64,000 bases of DNA from Neoarius graeffei (GCF_027579695.1 NC_083575.1:39165654-39229653); one strand, 5' to 3'. Positions 30,323-41,754 are shown, counted from the first letter of the stretch. The notes: generated by a model not told the origin, from the letters alone. A program made the numbers and translations.

Positions 30323-30714
30323 GGGTGGCACGGTGGTGTAGTGGTTAGCACTGTCGCCTCACAGCAAGAAGGTCCGCTTTCGAGCCCCGTGGCTGGCAAG
30401 GGCCTTTTTGTGTGGAGTTTGCATGTTCCCGTGTCCGCGTGGGTTTCTTCTGGGTGCTCCGGTTTCCCCCACAGTCCAAAGACTGTGTTAGGTTAACTGG
30501 TCCAAAGGTTAGGTTAACTGGTGGCTCTAAATTGACCGTAGGTGTGAATGTGAGTGTGAATGGTTGTCTGTGTCTATGTGTCAGCCCTGTGATGACCTGG
30601 CAACTTGTCCAGGGTGTACCCCACCTTTCGCCCGTAGTCAGCTGGGATAGGCTCCAGCTTGCCTGCGACCCTGTAGAACAGGATAAAGTGGCTAGAGATA
30701 ATGAGATGAGATGA
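30323..30714 (+). mobile_element. tRNA-derived SINE, type-A tail
   Basis: Head GGTGGCACGGTGGTGTAGTG, core and TGAGATGAGATGAG tail are all present. A short duplication (GGTTAGGTTAACTGG twice at about 30488-30521) is peculiar to this copy. Confidence 0.92.
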
Positions 30715-32556
30715 GTTGTTATTACTGTCCCTTGAGGTCATAAATGGGAACTGCAGCAAGTGATAATTGAGGCCCACTGGGGCAGGAATCATGCTGCCCA
30801 CTTTCTATGAACAAATTTCAGTGCAGGAGGAACAGGAGAGTTAATGACAGGATTGCTGAATTGGACTGGCTTAAAATACTCAGTTGCTTTCTTGTTTTAT
30901 AGCAAATAATCGAAAATTAGGACTAATATTAATTTCTGCAAAGGCTAAGTGTGTTGTGTCTATGATAGACAATCTATCCAGAATCATTTCTATTGGAAGA
31001 TATCTTGCAAAAGTTAGAAGAGGAAAAGAGAGATTTTGAGTAGATAATGTTGTCACATCAGAAATGTACCCTTGTTTCCCATGTAAAGGCTGAAAAAAAG
31101 AAGAAAAATTCAGGCTCTTCTGGGGGTCTTTTGTGTTGTTTACCTGTGCCAACTTTGTTGGAGGTGGTTATGTTTTCAACTCTGTTTGTTTGTCTTTTCC
31201 CAATGTAACTCAAAAAGTAGTGAACAGATTTTGATTAAATTTTGAGGAAAGGCGAGGCATGGGCCAAGGAACAATTGATTAGATTTTGATGGAAATCCAG
31301 ATATGTATGTGGAGCCAGGATTTTTTTTTTGTCTTTTCCCAACATAACTCAAAAACTAATGAAGTGATTTTAATGAAATTTGGTGTACAGCTTTAGTTTT
31401 ATCCTATGTTCAAGTGATTTGATTTTGATGTTGATAATACGTCGCTTGGTGGTGGTATGCACTCTACCGTGTGCCCTTCAGGTTTGAGATGTAGTTTTGC
31501 TCAAAATGAGTGCTAAACTGTAAGCTGGATGATTGTACGTTGTCCCTCTCAACTACCTGTTACAGGGTTACTCTATAGTAGCCTATTGCAGAAGTGTGAC
31601 ATTTTCTTGACTTAATTTTTTTAGGCTATATTATTATGAAAGCTAGGGTTGATAATTTTGAAGAAACTATCAAGAGAAGATTTTGAAAGTATCCAAACAA
31701 TACTTTCAAACCCCCTCCCTTCAGCCCTGCCTCCAAAACACATGAACGCGCACCGCCTGATTACTGCTGGAGAATGTGTAGGGAGAGTGTAGTGTGTTGT
31801 AATATCCAACTACCTCATGTCTCAGTCACATGTAAGTAAACACCTAACATTAGCATAATGAATGTAAACAACAAACATGGCTATTGTTAGTACTCACATC
31901 TGTCAGTTGAATGCATGGGCAGAGAGAGTGTGTGCAGGTAGATAAACAGGCAGGTTGGACTGAGTGGAATGATTGGATGGGCTTTTTACAGCCCTTTGAC
32001 TTCCTCAGATTAAGGATTTTCTTTCTTTTTAGTGTCAGAGCATTTGATTTATTCACTGCTAACAGGATGTAAAGAGAATTTCAAGAAATACATATTTGCC
32101 AAGTCGACTGATTCACGCGGTAGTCGACCATTTTTAGTTCTAAAAACTGCCGCATTACAAAATAATCAGTGAACATTGTTGGATTCGCTCTTCTGACCTC
32201 GCCTCAGCTGTTTTTGGCACAGGGGATACAAGTCTACAGCGTCAAATAGTCATATTAAGTGAAGCCGAGAGCCAGTGGAACGGCGCAATAATGATGTTGA
32301 ATCTAAATTGTATCGCTTTATCGCACCATTCCACTGGCTCTCGTTATGGTTCTAGCCAATCAGCAACAAGGTCACATACTACAACAAATTGCACCAGTGT
32401 TTGGAAAACAAAACAAAAAACAACCAACCACATACTCTGGTGATCATGAATAATGAATTCTCCAAAGAAAAAAAAAGATTCACTGTGACAAGTTCAAGGT
32501 GAGTTGGTCATCGGATCATCCAGCATCGAGGCCAGGTGAGAAGCATGCATTTTAAA
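30715..32556. other. Intergenic DNA with degenerate repeats, no gene seen
   Basis: Two diverged copies of a TGTCTTTTCCCAAYRTAACT block lie at about 31190 and 31333. Short frames at 30880, 31621 and 31850 have no recognisable motif. The rest is AT-rich. Confidence 0.5.
32265..32343. repeat. Short inverted repeat, MITE-like
   Basis: CGAGAGCCAGTGGAA and TTCCACTGGCTCTCG face each other across about 48 bases. Confidence 0.6.
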
Positions 32557-32892
32557 GAAGAAGAAGCCTTTATTTGATCACATGTACTCTCAAGCACAGC
32601 GAAATTCCTCCTCTGCATTTCACCCATCTGAAGCAGTGAACACACGCATGCACACACAAATGAGCAATGAGCACACACACATACCCAGAGCAGTGGGCAG
32701 CTATACTACAGCACCCGGGGAGCAGTTAGGGGCCTTGCTCAAGGGCATTTCAGCCATGATACAGAAGGAGGAGAAAGTGCTGCTCAACTACTCAATTCAC
32801 CCTCACATTTCTCCTGATGGTCCCAGGAATCAAACTAACAACCCTTTGGGCTCAAAGCGGCTTCTCTAACCTACAGGCCATGGCTGCCCCAT
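32557..32892 (-). mobile_element. Second-family tRNA-derived SINE, minus strand
   Basis: On the minus strand the head is GGGGCAGCCATGGCCTGTAG with GGTTAGAGAAGC. The body includes the complement of CAGCACCCGGGGAGCAGTTA, and the tail complement is GAAGAAGAAGCCTTTATTTG. It is a better preserved relative of 8480-8705. Its 3' end (CTGCTTCAGATGGGTGAAAT on the minus strand) matches the type-B SINE tail at 60749. Confidence 0.75.
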
Positions 32893-33212
32893 TGTGAAAT
32901 ATGTCGGTCCGATATCCTGATCAATTTTCTTCAAATATGACACTCAGAATGCAGGGGAATGCACCATTTTACATCGTTTTTCCCCAAAAAATTTTTCTTG
33001 GGGGGCTTGTGCCCAGACGCCCCTAGAAGGGCATGACTGTGTTGCACAATCTCATCTACCACTTTTCATTCTCTGGGGATTGGCAAGTATGGAAATATAT
33101 ATTTTTTTAAAAAGATTCTAAAAATAGCTTGTATGTTGTTTGCCTCTCCAAAATCTATGGTCATGTGTTGCTGCTGCTGTAGAATAACAAATACAATACA
33201 ATACCCATCCAT

Positions 33213-33416
33213 CCATCCATCCATCCATTATCTGTAGCCGCTTATCCTGTTCTACAGGGTTGCAGGCAAGCTGGAGCCTATCCCAGCTGACTATGGGCGA
33301 GAGGCGGGGTACACCCTAGACAAGTCGCCAGGTCATCACAGGGCTGACACATAGACACAGACAACCATTCACACTCACATTCACACCTACGGTCAATTTA
33401 GAGCCACCAGTTAACC
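33213..33416 (-). mobile_element. Truncated type-A SINE, minus strand
   Basis: Tail-first copy (CATCCATTATCTGTAGCCGC to GAGCCACCAGTTAACC) that stops in mid-element, where an opposite-strand copy starts. The junction makes a small palindrome-like fusion. Confidence 0.85.
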
Positions 33417-34335
33417 GGTTTCCCCCACACTCCAAAGACATGCAGGTTAAGTTAATTGGTGGCTCTAAATTGACCGTAGGTGTGAATGTGAGGTGGGGTT
33501 TACATTAGACCGTATCAGCGGATCATCAGATTAACATTTTTAAAACGTTTCGCGTGCACACAGCAACGCCAATACACGATTCGCATGCACACAGCAACGC
33601 CAATACAAGGATATGCTCGGCTCCGCAGGCATCCTGCGCTCCAAATCACTCCGCCCTGAACAGCGAGTGCCCTCTGGAGGGTGCGCACTCCGGCCCTGCG
33701 CAGCTCACAGAGCGCGCGAGTGAAGCGCACGAGCAGTGATTCAGGACTGAGCCGCTGTGTGTGTGATCCCAGTGCATATCGGGCATGTGCGTCACTTACC
33801 ACTTGCAAGTGGAAGGATGGCAAGCCTAAAGACAATCATAACTACACAATGGGCAGTATTTGCATCAGTATTTGCAGTATTTTCATACTTTTATACTCTT
33901 TAATGAAAGGTGATACAAGGCGGAAGTCCGCGCCGTTTTTCAGCAGTCGCATCACATGACCAACGCCAGCGAATCAGGAAGGTGGATGTCACAGTGACGT
34001 TGTCCAATGACGACGCCAGCTAGAGCTCAGCACAGCGTATCTGAGTATTCTCAATGTTTACACAGCACCGGACCAGACACGATCTGGATTGAATACGTGG
34101 ATGCTGGCGGATTCCCGTTTCCCGGCGTTTTAATGTAAACGGACAGTGCATCTGCGAAGAAAACGAGACAGATACGGTCTAATGTAAACTTGGCCTGAGT
34201 GTGAATGGTTGTTTGTCTCTATGTGTCAGCTTTGTGATGACCTGATGACTTATCCAGGGTGTACCCCGCCTTTCGCCCATAGTCAGCTGGGATAGGCTCC
34301 AGCTTGCCTGCGACCCTGTAGAACAGGACCAATGG
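33417..34335 (+). mobile_element. Type-A SINE split by a Harbinger-like element
   Basis: SINE core starts at GGTTTCCCCCACACTCCAAA, is cut at TGTGAATGTGAG, and resumes after 34195 with TGAGTGTGAATGGTTG. It ends near CCTGTAGAACAGGACC. The reading on both sides fits one continuous SINE with a duplicated TGA or TGAG. Confidence 0.88.
33492..34195. mobile_element. Harbinger-like non-autonomous element, copy 2
   Basis: The same element as 5050-5749. The empty site is known from other SINE copies, which proves the borders: TGA (or TGAG) is duplicated at 33489-33491 and 34196-34198. The inverted ends share GTTTACATTAGACCGTATC. No transposase frame. Confidence 0.88.
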
Positions 34336-34361
34336 ATGGCTGAATGGCTGAAACTAGCAGC

Positions 34362-34912
34362 ACAGTGGTGTAGTGGTTAGCACTGTCGCCTCACAGCAAG
34401 AAAGTCCTGGGTTCGAGCCCAGTGGCCGACGAAGGCCTTTCTGTGTAGAGTTTGCATGTTCCCCCCGTGTCTGTAGGCTAATTGGTGGCTCTAAATTGAC
34501 CGTAGGTGTGAATGGTTGTGTGTCAGCCCTGTGATGACTTGTCCAGGGTGTACCCCGCCTCTCACCCACAGTCAGCTGGGATAGGCTCCAGCTTGCCTGC
34601 GACCCTGTAGAACAGGGGTGTCAAACCTGATCCATAAAGGGCCGTGTGGCTGCAGGTTTTCATTCCAGCCATGCAGCAGCACCCTGATTTGGCTTATTCA
34701 ATCAACTGACACACCCACCCTTTAATCAAGGGTGGGTGTGGCTGCAAGTATTTGACTTTGTGAAGACAGTTCAGTTGATTGAATGAGCCAAGTCAGGTGT
34801 GCTGCTGCATGGCTGGAATGAAAACCTGCAGCCACAAGGCCCTTTATGGATCAGGTTTGATACCCCTGCTGTAGAAGGATAAAGCGGCTAGAGATAATGA
34901 GATGAGATGAGA
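34362..34912 (+). mobile_element. Type-A SINE split by a hAT MITE
   Basis: Head GCACAGTGGTGTAGTGGTTA, box B GGTTCGAGCCC, then type-A tail interrupted at CCTGTAGAA and resumed with GGATAAAGCGGCTAGAGATA and TGAGATGAGATGAG. There is an internal deletion of the TCCGGGTGCTCC region. Confidence 0.9.
34613..34868. mobile_element. hAT MITE with perfect 8-bp target duplication
   Basis: 256 bp with inverted ends CAGGGGTGTCAAACCTGATC and complement. Longer inverted homology runs inward (GCTGCAGGTTTTCATTCCAG). CTGTAGAA is duplicated at 34605-34612 and 34869-34876 inside the SINE, where other copies show it once. Confidence 0.95.
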
Positions 34913-35011
34913 CTTTAGCTGTTTTTTCGGAAACAGCTTGGTTTCCACTCCATACCACTAGGTGGCGGTAATGCAAAGAAGAAACAAGAAGACATAGAAG
35001 CGCAGTTGTTC

Positions 35012-35213
35012 AGATACTACCGCACTAAATAGTACACAAAATAGTAATTCACCTGTTGCAGAAAAATTTTAATCTCATAATTTACAAGCAGTTTCTTCGG
35101 ATTAATAGCAGCTCGCTGGACAAATTCAGAATGAAAAAATGACAATTTAGTCAGTGTTCAGATATAATAGCACTCCATACTATTTTGACATACTATGTAG
35201 TGCGGTAGTATGC
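35012..35213. mobile_element. Inverted-repeat MITE just upstream of srbd1
   Basis: The left arm ATACTACCGCACTAAATAGT and the right arm (complement of ATACTACCGCACTACATAGT) are about 34 bp long, separated by about 135 bp. It ends about 125 bases before the srbd1 start codon. Target duplication was not resolved. Confidence 0.75.
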
Positions 35214-35339
35214 ACGCATTCTAGTGCATTAGCCGCTAGCTAGCTTCGTAGCTCACGCGCTAAATTTGAACTTTGGGTTAGCATACCTGTGTGCTGTGAC
35301 AGTGGCTGTTTGATAAATTTGTTTAATTTCAGTCAGAAG

Positions 35340-35404
35340 ATGTTGAGGACTCGGAGAGCAGTAACTGCAAAAGAGTATAAGGAACCCACTACAGATGAGG
35401 AACC
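35340..35404 (+). CDS. srbd1: srbd1 coding exon 1 (start codon)
   Basis: SRBD1 is a nuclear or cytosolic Tex-family protein with a C-terminal S1 RNA-binding domain in its relatives. Its precise job is poorly known. This exon opens with ATG (MLRTRRAVTAKEYKEPTTDE) and ends at CC before GTAAGT, leaving two bases of a codon. Exon 2 begins with C, restoring Pro-Met-Asp in phase, which supports the pairing. A TTTAATTTCAG lies 7 bases before the ATG and looks like a splice acceptor, so an upstream untranslated exon is possible. The N-terminal sequence is not conserved enough to prove the start alone. The gene continues through 55680 and past the window. Confidence 0.72.
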
Positions 35405-36186
35405 GTAAGTATATTCGAGCTTTGAGTCGGGAACTGGCAGCGTTAGCACAGCAGCCACGTTAATGTAAACACAAATTAACTGAAACCAAAAACAATGGGT
35501 TGTTTTACAATCAGGGTATGCAAGCTAAAAATCACATTTAACACTTATTATCTTCAATATCAAAAGGCTTGACGGAATAAACTCGGTTGTTTATTGTAGC
35601 CCTGTGATAGCTCTATTTACCATGCAAAAAATTTTTGGTGATAACGTTATTTTTGGTGAATGTATGGCAATATATGTCATATTTAGCAAAATTACTCATG
35701 TCATTTAGAAAAAGTGCTTTTTTGACCACAGGTAGCTCCAAAAGGGATGCACTTACATCATTCTTTATACCATAAAACACATATTTGGTTCCATATCATT
35801 GGAAACATAGTTAAGTTTTAATGTTGAATGCCAGTAAGTTTTCAGACTATTTTGATCAAATTAGTATGCCAAAAAAAATGTCCTCTCCGAGACAGCTAAT
35901 TTTTCAGTATAAAATAACATATCTAAAATGATTATTTTCATCCTAAAATGTGGTCAAGATATTGGGACATAAATATTAGAGACAACTAACACAAAGCTTA
36001 CAGCCTTATATTTAAAAGCACTATGGAAGTAGTGGATTCTGAATTGTCAAAAAAAATGTCCTCTCCGAGAATCACTTCATTTGTTTCTCCCAGCCCTGCT
36101 TAAAGCTACACTTAATCTTGTTATAATACAAACTATTACACATGCCTATGTTCATATGTGTATTAATTTCCAAAAGTGCAGATTTA

Positions 36187-36551
36187 GGGCGGCGCGGTGG
36201 TGTAGTGGTTAGCGCTGTCGCCTCACAGCAAGAAGGTCCGGGTTCGAGCCCCGTAGCCGATGAAGGCCTTTCTGTGTGGAGTTTGCATGTTCTCCCCGTG
36301 TCCGCGTGGGTTTCCTCCGGGTGCTCCGGTTTCCCCCACAGTCCAAAGACATGCAGGTTAGGTTAACTGGTGACTCTAAATTGACCGTAGGTGTGAATGG
36401 TTGTCTGTGTCTATGTGTCAGCCCTGTGATGACCTGGCGACTTGTCCAGGGTGTACCCCGCCTTTCGCCCGTAGTCAGCTGGGATAGGCTCCAGCTTGCC
36501 TGCGACCCTGTAGAACAGGATAAAGCGGCTAGAGATAATGAGATGAATGAG
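36187..36551 (+). mobile_element. tRNA-derived SINE in srbd1 intron 1
   Basis: Complete type-A copy with a perfect 13-bp target duplication AAGTGCAGATTTA at 36174-36186 and 36552-36564. It contains the internal CTGTAGAACAGG that serves as a hAT target elsewhere. It lies about 100 bases before exon 2. Confidence 0.95.
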
Positions 36552-36648
36552 AAGTGCAGATTTAATAGGTTTTTTTTTTTTAATTTGAATTTTGGACCCC
36601 TGTGACACAAACTTTGTACCCTGATTGTAAAACAACCCTTGACTGTAG

Positions 36649-36922
36649 CATGGACAGTCCAGTGAGTGAGGAGGAACCAGAGGAATGGCTGCCCGAGGAG
36701 AAGACCAAGGGAAGAGGAAGGAGAAAGAAAGACGAAACAGCTGAGAAGAAAGCGGTCACTAAACGAGCAGCTAAAGCTAAAGAACCCAAAGCAAAGGCTG
36801 AGAGAAAACCCAGAGCTCCAAGGCCCTGTAAAGGAAAGCAGAGTGTCGAGAAAGGAGAAAAGAAAAATAATGCGGTTTCCCCTCAGGATGACTCACTGCC
36901 CCAAGTACGAGTTAAGGAGGAG
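36649..36922 (+). CDS. srbd1: srbd1 coding exon 2
   Basis: The acceptor is TGACTGTAG before C at 36649 and the donor is GTAAGG at 36923. The product is acidic, then strongly basic: MDSPVSEEEPEEWLPEE, KGRGRRKKDE, a Lys/Ala-rich stretch, and QVRVKEE. It is low in complexity and probably disordered, as is the N-terminus of vertebrate SRBD1. The basic clusters could act as nuclear localisation signals, which is an inference. Length is 274 bases, ending in phase 0. Intron 2 (36923-47454) is 10.5 kb, filled by a Tc1-like relic with nested LINE, hAT and SINE pieces, a LINE and a mariner-like element. Confidence 0.82.
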
Positions 36923-37164
36923 GTAAGGCTGGGTGTGTGTACTGTTGGTGTTTTCACTGTTACTATATGTCTCTTGCTTGATCAGTGTAACATGACCCAT
37001 TTGACCTATAGCTTACAGTGGTGCTTGAAAGTTTGTGAACCCTTTAGGATGTTCTATATTTCTGCAGAAATATGATCTAAAACATCATCAGATATTCACA
37101 CAAGTTCTAAAAGTAGATAAAGAGAACCCAGTTAAACAAATGAGACAAAAATATAATACCTGGT

Positions 37165-38161
37165 CAAGTTTATTTGTATAGTGCTTTTAACAATAAACTT
37201 TGTCGCAAAGCAGCTTTACAGAATTTGAACGACTTAAAATATGAGCTAATTTTATCCCTAATCTATCCCCAATGAGAAGCCTGTGGCGACGGTGGCAAGG
37301 AAAAACTCCCTCAGACGACACGAGGAAGAAACCTCGAGAGGAACCAGACTTAAAGGGGAACCCATCCTCATTTGGGCAACAACAGACAACATGACTATAA
37401 CATTAACAGCCCTAACATAAAGTCAGCTTCGTTGATGCTATAAACCCTCCACCAATGGAAATTCGAGCGCAAAGCTCTTCACGCCAACCGTAGTCCTGAA
37501 ATCTGCAAGTCAACCGCAGTCCCCAGCCACAAAAGCACCACTGCAAGAGTCCAGAGCGTCCTCCAGGCGCGACCCCCAACTGTCCACATGGGGCCACCCT
37601 CCACACGAGCGATGCGAGGAGACTCCAACCAGACACAGGGCACCAGGATGGATCAGGCAGGTCCGAGGAGCAGAAGAGGCCAGCATCTCGATCCCAGGAC
37701 CGACATGTAACTCAGAGGGACAGATTTGGGGGGGAGGAGAAGAGAGAGAAAACACAGGTTGTTAGGTATGCCCAATGCCACCTGAATAAGTAGAACAGTA
37801 TACATGTTGCACTGAGTACAAGCAGGGACTCCGGCAACTAACTATGACAGCATAACTAAAAGGAGAGAGCCAGAAGGAAACACAGGCATGAGGGAGCCCC
37901 GGGACATAAAGCAGCAGCCACTACACCGTCAACAAACTCGAGTGGGGGACTGACAGCATCCATACATCCCAGTTTACCAAAACACTCTGTCTGAGGACCC
38001 TCCAGATCTCCACCTTTACCTCATAAACACCATTAACAAAAGGCTTGACTAAACAGATGTTTTCAGCCTAGACTTAAACGCTGAGACTGTGTCTGATTCC
38101 CGAACATTACTTGGAAGGCTGTTCCATAACTGTGGGTCTTTGTAAGAAAAGGCTCTGCCCC
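37165..38161 (-). mobile_element. L2-like LINE 3' region (5'-truncated)
   Basis: On the plus strand it begins CAAGTTTATTTGTATAGTGC (LINE 3' end) and matches 50044-51040, base for base over long blocks (GGCAAGGAAAAACTCCCTCA, CAGCATCTCGATCCCAGGAC). It ends at GGCTCTGCCCC, where the Tc1-like shell resumes. Only the far C-terminal codons and a long 3' region remain. Confidence 0.85.
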
Positions 38162-38376
38162 ATTTATTTATTGAGGAAAATGATCCAATATTACATGTCT
38201 GTGAGTGGCAAAAGTATGTGAACCTCTAGGGTTAGCAGTTAATTTGAAGGTGAAATTAAAGTCAGGTGTTTTCAGTCAATGGGATGACAATCATGTGTGA
38301 GTGGGCTCCCTGTTTTATTTAAAGAACAGGGATCTATCAAAGTCTGATCTTCACAACACGTTTGTGGAAGTGTATC

Positions 38377-39351
38377 ATGGTACGAAGAAAGGAGATTTCT
38401 GAGGACCTCAGAAAAAGCGTTATTGATGCTCATCAGGCTGGAAAAGGTTACAAAACCATCTCTAAAGAGTTTGGACTCCACCAGTCCACAGTCAGACAGA
38501 TTGTGTACAAATGGAGGAAATTCAAGACCATTGTTACCCTCCCCAGGAGTGGTTGACCAAGAAAGATCACTCCAAGAGCAAGGCGTGGAATAGTCGGTGA
38601 GGTCACAAAGGACCCCAGGATAGCTTCTAAGCAACTGAAGGCCTCTCTCACATTGGCTAATGTTCATGAGTCCACTATCAGGAGAACACTGAACAACAAT
38701 GGTGTGCATGGCAGGGTTGCAAGGAGAAAGCCACTGCTCTCCAAAAAGAGCATTGCTGCTTGTCTGCAGTTTGCTAAAGATCACGTGGACAAGCCAGAAG
38801 GCTATTGGAAAAATGTTTTGTGGATGGATTAGACCAAAACAGAACTTTTTGGTTTAAATGAGAAGCGTTATGTTTGGAGAAAGGAAAACACTGCATTCCA
38901 GCATAAGAACCTTATCCCATCTGTGAAACATGGTGGTGGTAGTATCATGGTTTGGGCCTGTTTTGCTGCATCTGGGCCAGGACGGCTTGCCATTATTGAT
39001 GGAACAATGAATTCTGAATTATACCAGTGAATTCTAAAGGAAAATGTCAGGACATCTGTCCATGAAGTGAATCTCAAGAGAAGGTGGGTCATGCAGCAAG
39101 ACAACGACCCTAAGCACACAAGTTGTTCTACCAAAGAATGGTTAAAGAAGAATAAAGTTAATGTTTTGGAATGGCCAAGTCAAAGTCCTGACCTTCATCC
39201 AATCGAAATGCTGTGGAAGGACCTGAAGCGAGCAGTTCATGTGAGGAAACCCACCAACATCCCAGAGTTGAAGCTGTTCTGTACGGAGGAATGGGCTAAA
39301 ATTCCTCGAAGCCAGTGTGCAGGACTGATCAACAGTTACCGGAAACGTTTA
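38377..39351 (+). pseudogene. Tc1-like transposase relic (N-terminal to C-terminal part)
   Basis: A single reading frame runs from ATG 38377 with three in-frame stops: TGA at 38554, TAG at 38830 and TGA at 39028. Recognisable blocks are MVRRKEISEDLRKSVIDAHQ with a helix-turn-helix (STVRQIVYKWRKF), VLWMD (first catalytic Asp), MQQDNDPKHTS (second Asp) and SPDLHPIEMLWKDLK (Glu). The catalytic residues are intact, but the stops make it dead. It is cut at RKRL by a hAT insertion at 39352 and its last codons lie at 40344-40389. Confidence 0.9.
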
Positions 39352-40339
39352 TGGCCCTTTTCCACTACCCTTTTTCAGCTCACTTCAGCTCGCTTCAGCT
39401 CACTTCAGCCCGACACGGCTCGCGTTTCGACTACCAAAAACCAGCACGACTCAGCTCGTTTCAGCCCTGCTTAGCCCCTAAAACTCGCACCGTTTTGGAG
39501 TGGGGCTGAAGCGAGCCAAACCGTGCCGACTGAGGTTGGGGGCGTGAGCAGACACTCCCCTGTGCACTGATTGGTGAGGAGGAGTGTCCTCACATGCCCA
39601 CGCAAGCACGCTGGGATCTGTAAACACCGCAAACCCGGAAGAAGAAGAATTACGAGAATTTCTGAAGCCTTATGCGCCTCGCCTCATCTATACGCTCTTG
39701 CCAGTATCTGTTGGCGACAAAAAGCCACAGCACCAAGACCAGCAACACTAACGACTCCATGTCCTCCGTGTTTATTGTTTACTATTCGGGTCGTGAGACT
39801 ACCGCTGAAAAGATCACTGAATCAGTGACATACAGAGCATCGTGGACGAGTTCGCGGAGCGCAAGGCTCGTCGTATGCCCTTCAAATAATGCGCGCAGTA
39901 GGCTATTGATGTTTTATTATGAGCCATGTACAGTATGTCGCCGAATGTTTTTTTGTTTGAGTTACATGTTCGTTTGAAGGACTTAATGTACAAAATAACA
40001 TAGTTGCACCCCGTAGTGTTGAAATTGGTAAACACCGCAGTTGCGGACGTTTTGTAGCCTAAAATGATGTTATGATAAGCTTTAATAAAGGGCCCGGTCA
40101 TTTGCCCCGCCCCCGGCCCGGCTCTGACTTGTTCCGCCACTGTCACTGATGTCACTGTTTGCGCTGCTTAACGACATCACGTGACGTCCACCCACTTTCG
40201 CTAACTCCACCCAATGTGTCCACCCACTTCCAGCCAGCACGGTTCAGCGCGGTTGTAGTCGAAATGCAACTCCAACAGCCCCGCTCAGCTCGACTCGGCA
40301 CGGCACGGCTCAGCCGCGTTTGTAGTGGAAAAGCGGCAA
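39352..40339. mobile_element. hAT non-autonomous element, copy 1
   Basis: Inverted ends CCCTTTTCCACTAC and GTAGTGGAAAAG. A near-perfect 8-bp duplication (AACGTTTA and TACGTTTA, 39344-39351 and 40340-40347) splits the transposase relic. The interior has hAT-like remnants such as an FAERKARRMPFK reading, with stops. The left end is rich in AGCTCACTTCAG repeats. Confidence 0.8.
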
Positions 40340-40343
40340 TACG

Positions 40344-40389
40344 TTTAGTTGCAGTTATTGCTGCACAAGGGGGTCACACCAGATACTGA
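40344..40389 (+). pseudogene. C-terminus of the Tc1-like transposase relic
   Basis: After the hAT insertion the frame resumes as RLVAVIAAQGGHTRY and ends at TGA. This completes the relic that begins at 38377 and confirms the insertion point. Confidence 0.85.
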
Positions 40390-40505
40390 AAGCAAAGGTT
40401 CACATACTTTTGCCACTCACAGATGTGTAATATTGGATCATTTTCCTCAATAACTAAATGACAGGTATTATATTTTTGTATCATTTGTTTAACTGGGTTC
40501 TCTTT

Positions 40506-41740
40506 TGGCCCTTTTCCACTACCCTTTTTCAGCTCACTTCAGCCCGACACGGCTCGCGTTTCGACTACCAAAAACCAGCACGACTCAGCTTGCTTCAGCC
40601 CTGCTTAGCCCCTAAAACTCGCACCGTTTTGGAGTGGGGCTGAAGCGAGCCAAGCCGTGCCGAGTGAGGCTGGAGGCGTGAGCAGACACTCCCCTGTGCA
40701 CTGATTGGTGAGGAGGCGTGTCCTCACATGCCCACACACGCCCCGCGAGCACGCTGGGATCTGTAAACACCGCAAACCCGGAAGAAGAAGAATTACGAAT
40801 TACGAGAATTTCTGAAGCCTTATGCGCCTCGCCTCATCTATACGCTCTTGCCAGTATCTGTTGGCGTTGTCGGTGACAACAAGCCACAGCACCAAGACCA
40901 GCAACACTAACGACTCCATGTCCTCCATGTTTATTGTTTACTATTCGGGTCGTGAGACTACCGCTTAAAAGATCACTGAATCAGTGACATACAGAGCATC
41001 GTGCACGAGTTCGCGGAGCGCAAGGCTCGTCGTATGCCCTTCAAATAATGCGCGCAGTAGGCTATTGATGTTTTATTATGAGCCATGTACAGTATGTCGC
41101 CGAATGTTTTTTTGTTTGAGTTACATGTTCGTTTGAAGGACTTAATGTACAAAATAACATAGTTGCACCCCGGAGTGTTGAAATTGGTAAACATAGTGCA
41201 TTCAGTGAGGTTTGCACCGCCCTCCTTTTATTTCTGACTCTTCCTGTCACCGTTGCAACCTCTGAGCGCTCATTCGTATGCCCTTCAAATAATGTGCGCA
41301 GTATAGGCTATTGATGTTTTATTATGAGCCATGTACAGTATCCTAATGTTTTTTGTTTCTGAGTTACATGTTCGTTTGAAGGACTTGATGTACTAAATAA
41401 CATAGTTGCACCCGGTAGTGTTGAAATTGGTAAACACCGCAGCTGCGGACATTTTGTAGCCTAAAATGATGTTATGATAAGCTTTAATAAAATGCCCGGT
41501 CATTTGCCCCGCCCCCGGCCCGGCTCTGACTTGTTCCGCCACTGTCACTGATGTCACTGTTTGCGCTGCTTAACGACATCATGTGACGTCCACCCACTTT
41601 CGCTAACTCCACCCAATGTGTCCACCCACTTCCAGCCAGCACGGTTCAGCGCGGTTGTAGTCGAAATGCAACTTCAATAGCCCCGCTCAGCTCGACTCGG
41701 CACGGCACGACTCAGCCGCGTTTGTAGTGGAAAAGCGGCA
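40506..41740. mobile_element. hAT non-autonomous element, copy 2, with internal duplication
   Basis: It is the same element as 39352-40339 but about 250 bp longer because TATGCCCTTCAAATAATG and its downstream block occur twice (about 41033 and 41277). The extra part preserves a transposase C-terminal remnant, LLLFLTLPVTVATSERSF. Only 3 bp (TTT) overlap at its target site in the right arm of the Tc1-like shell. Confidence 0.8.
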
Positions 41741-41754
41741 TTTATCTACTTTTT

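Noticed and set aside
1..35000. Exons of PRKCE or another neighbour of SRBD1 known from mammals
   Set aside because: I looked for kinase or other conserved coding blocks upstream of srbd1 and saw none. All strong frames there are transposon-derived.
37412..37755. Frames with FSLSSPPPQICPSELHVGPG
   Set aside because: They recur at 50378-50620 in the same LINE 3' region, so they belong to the repeat.
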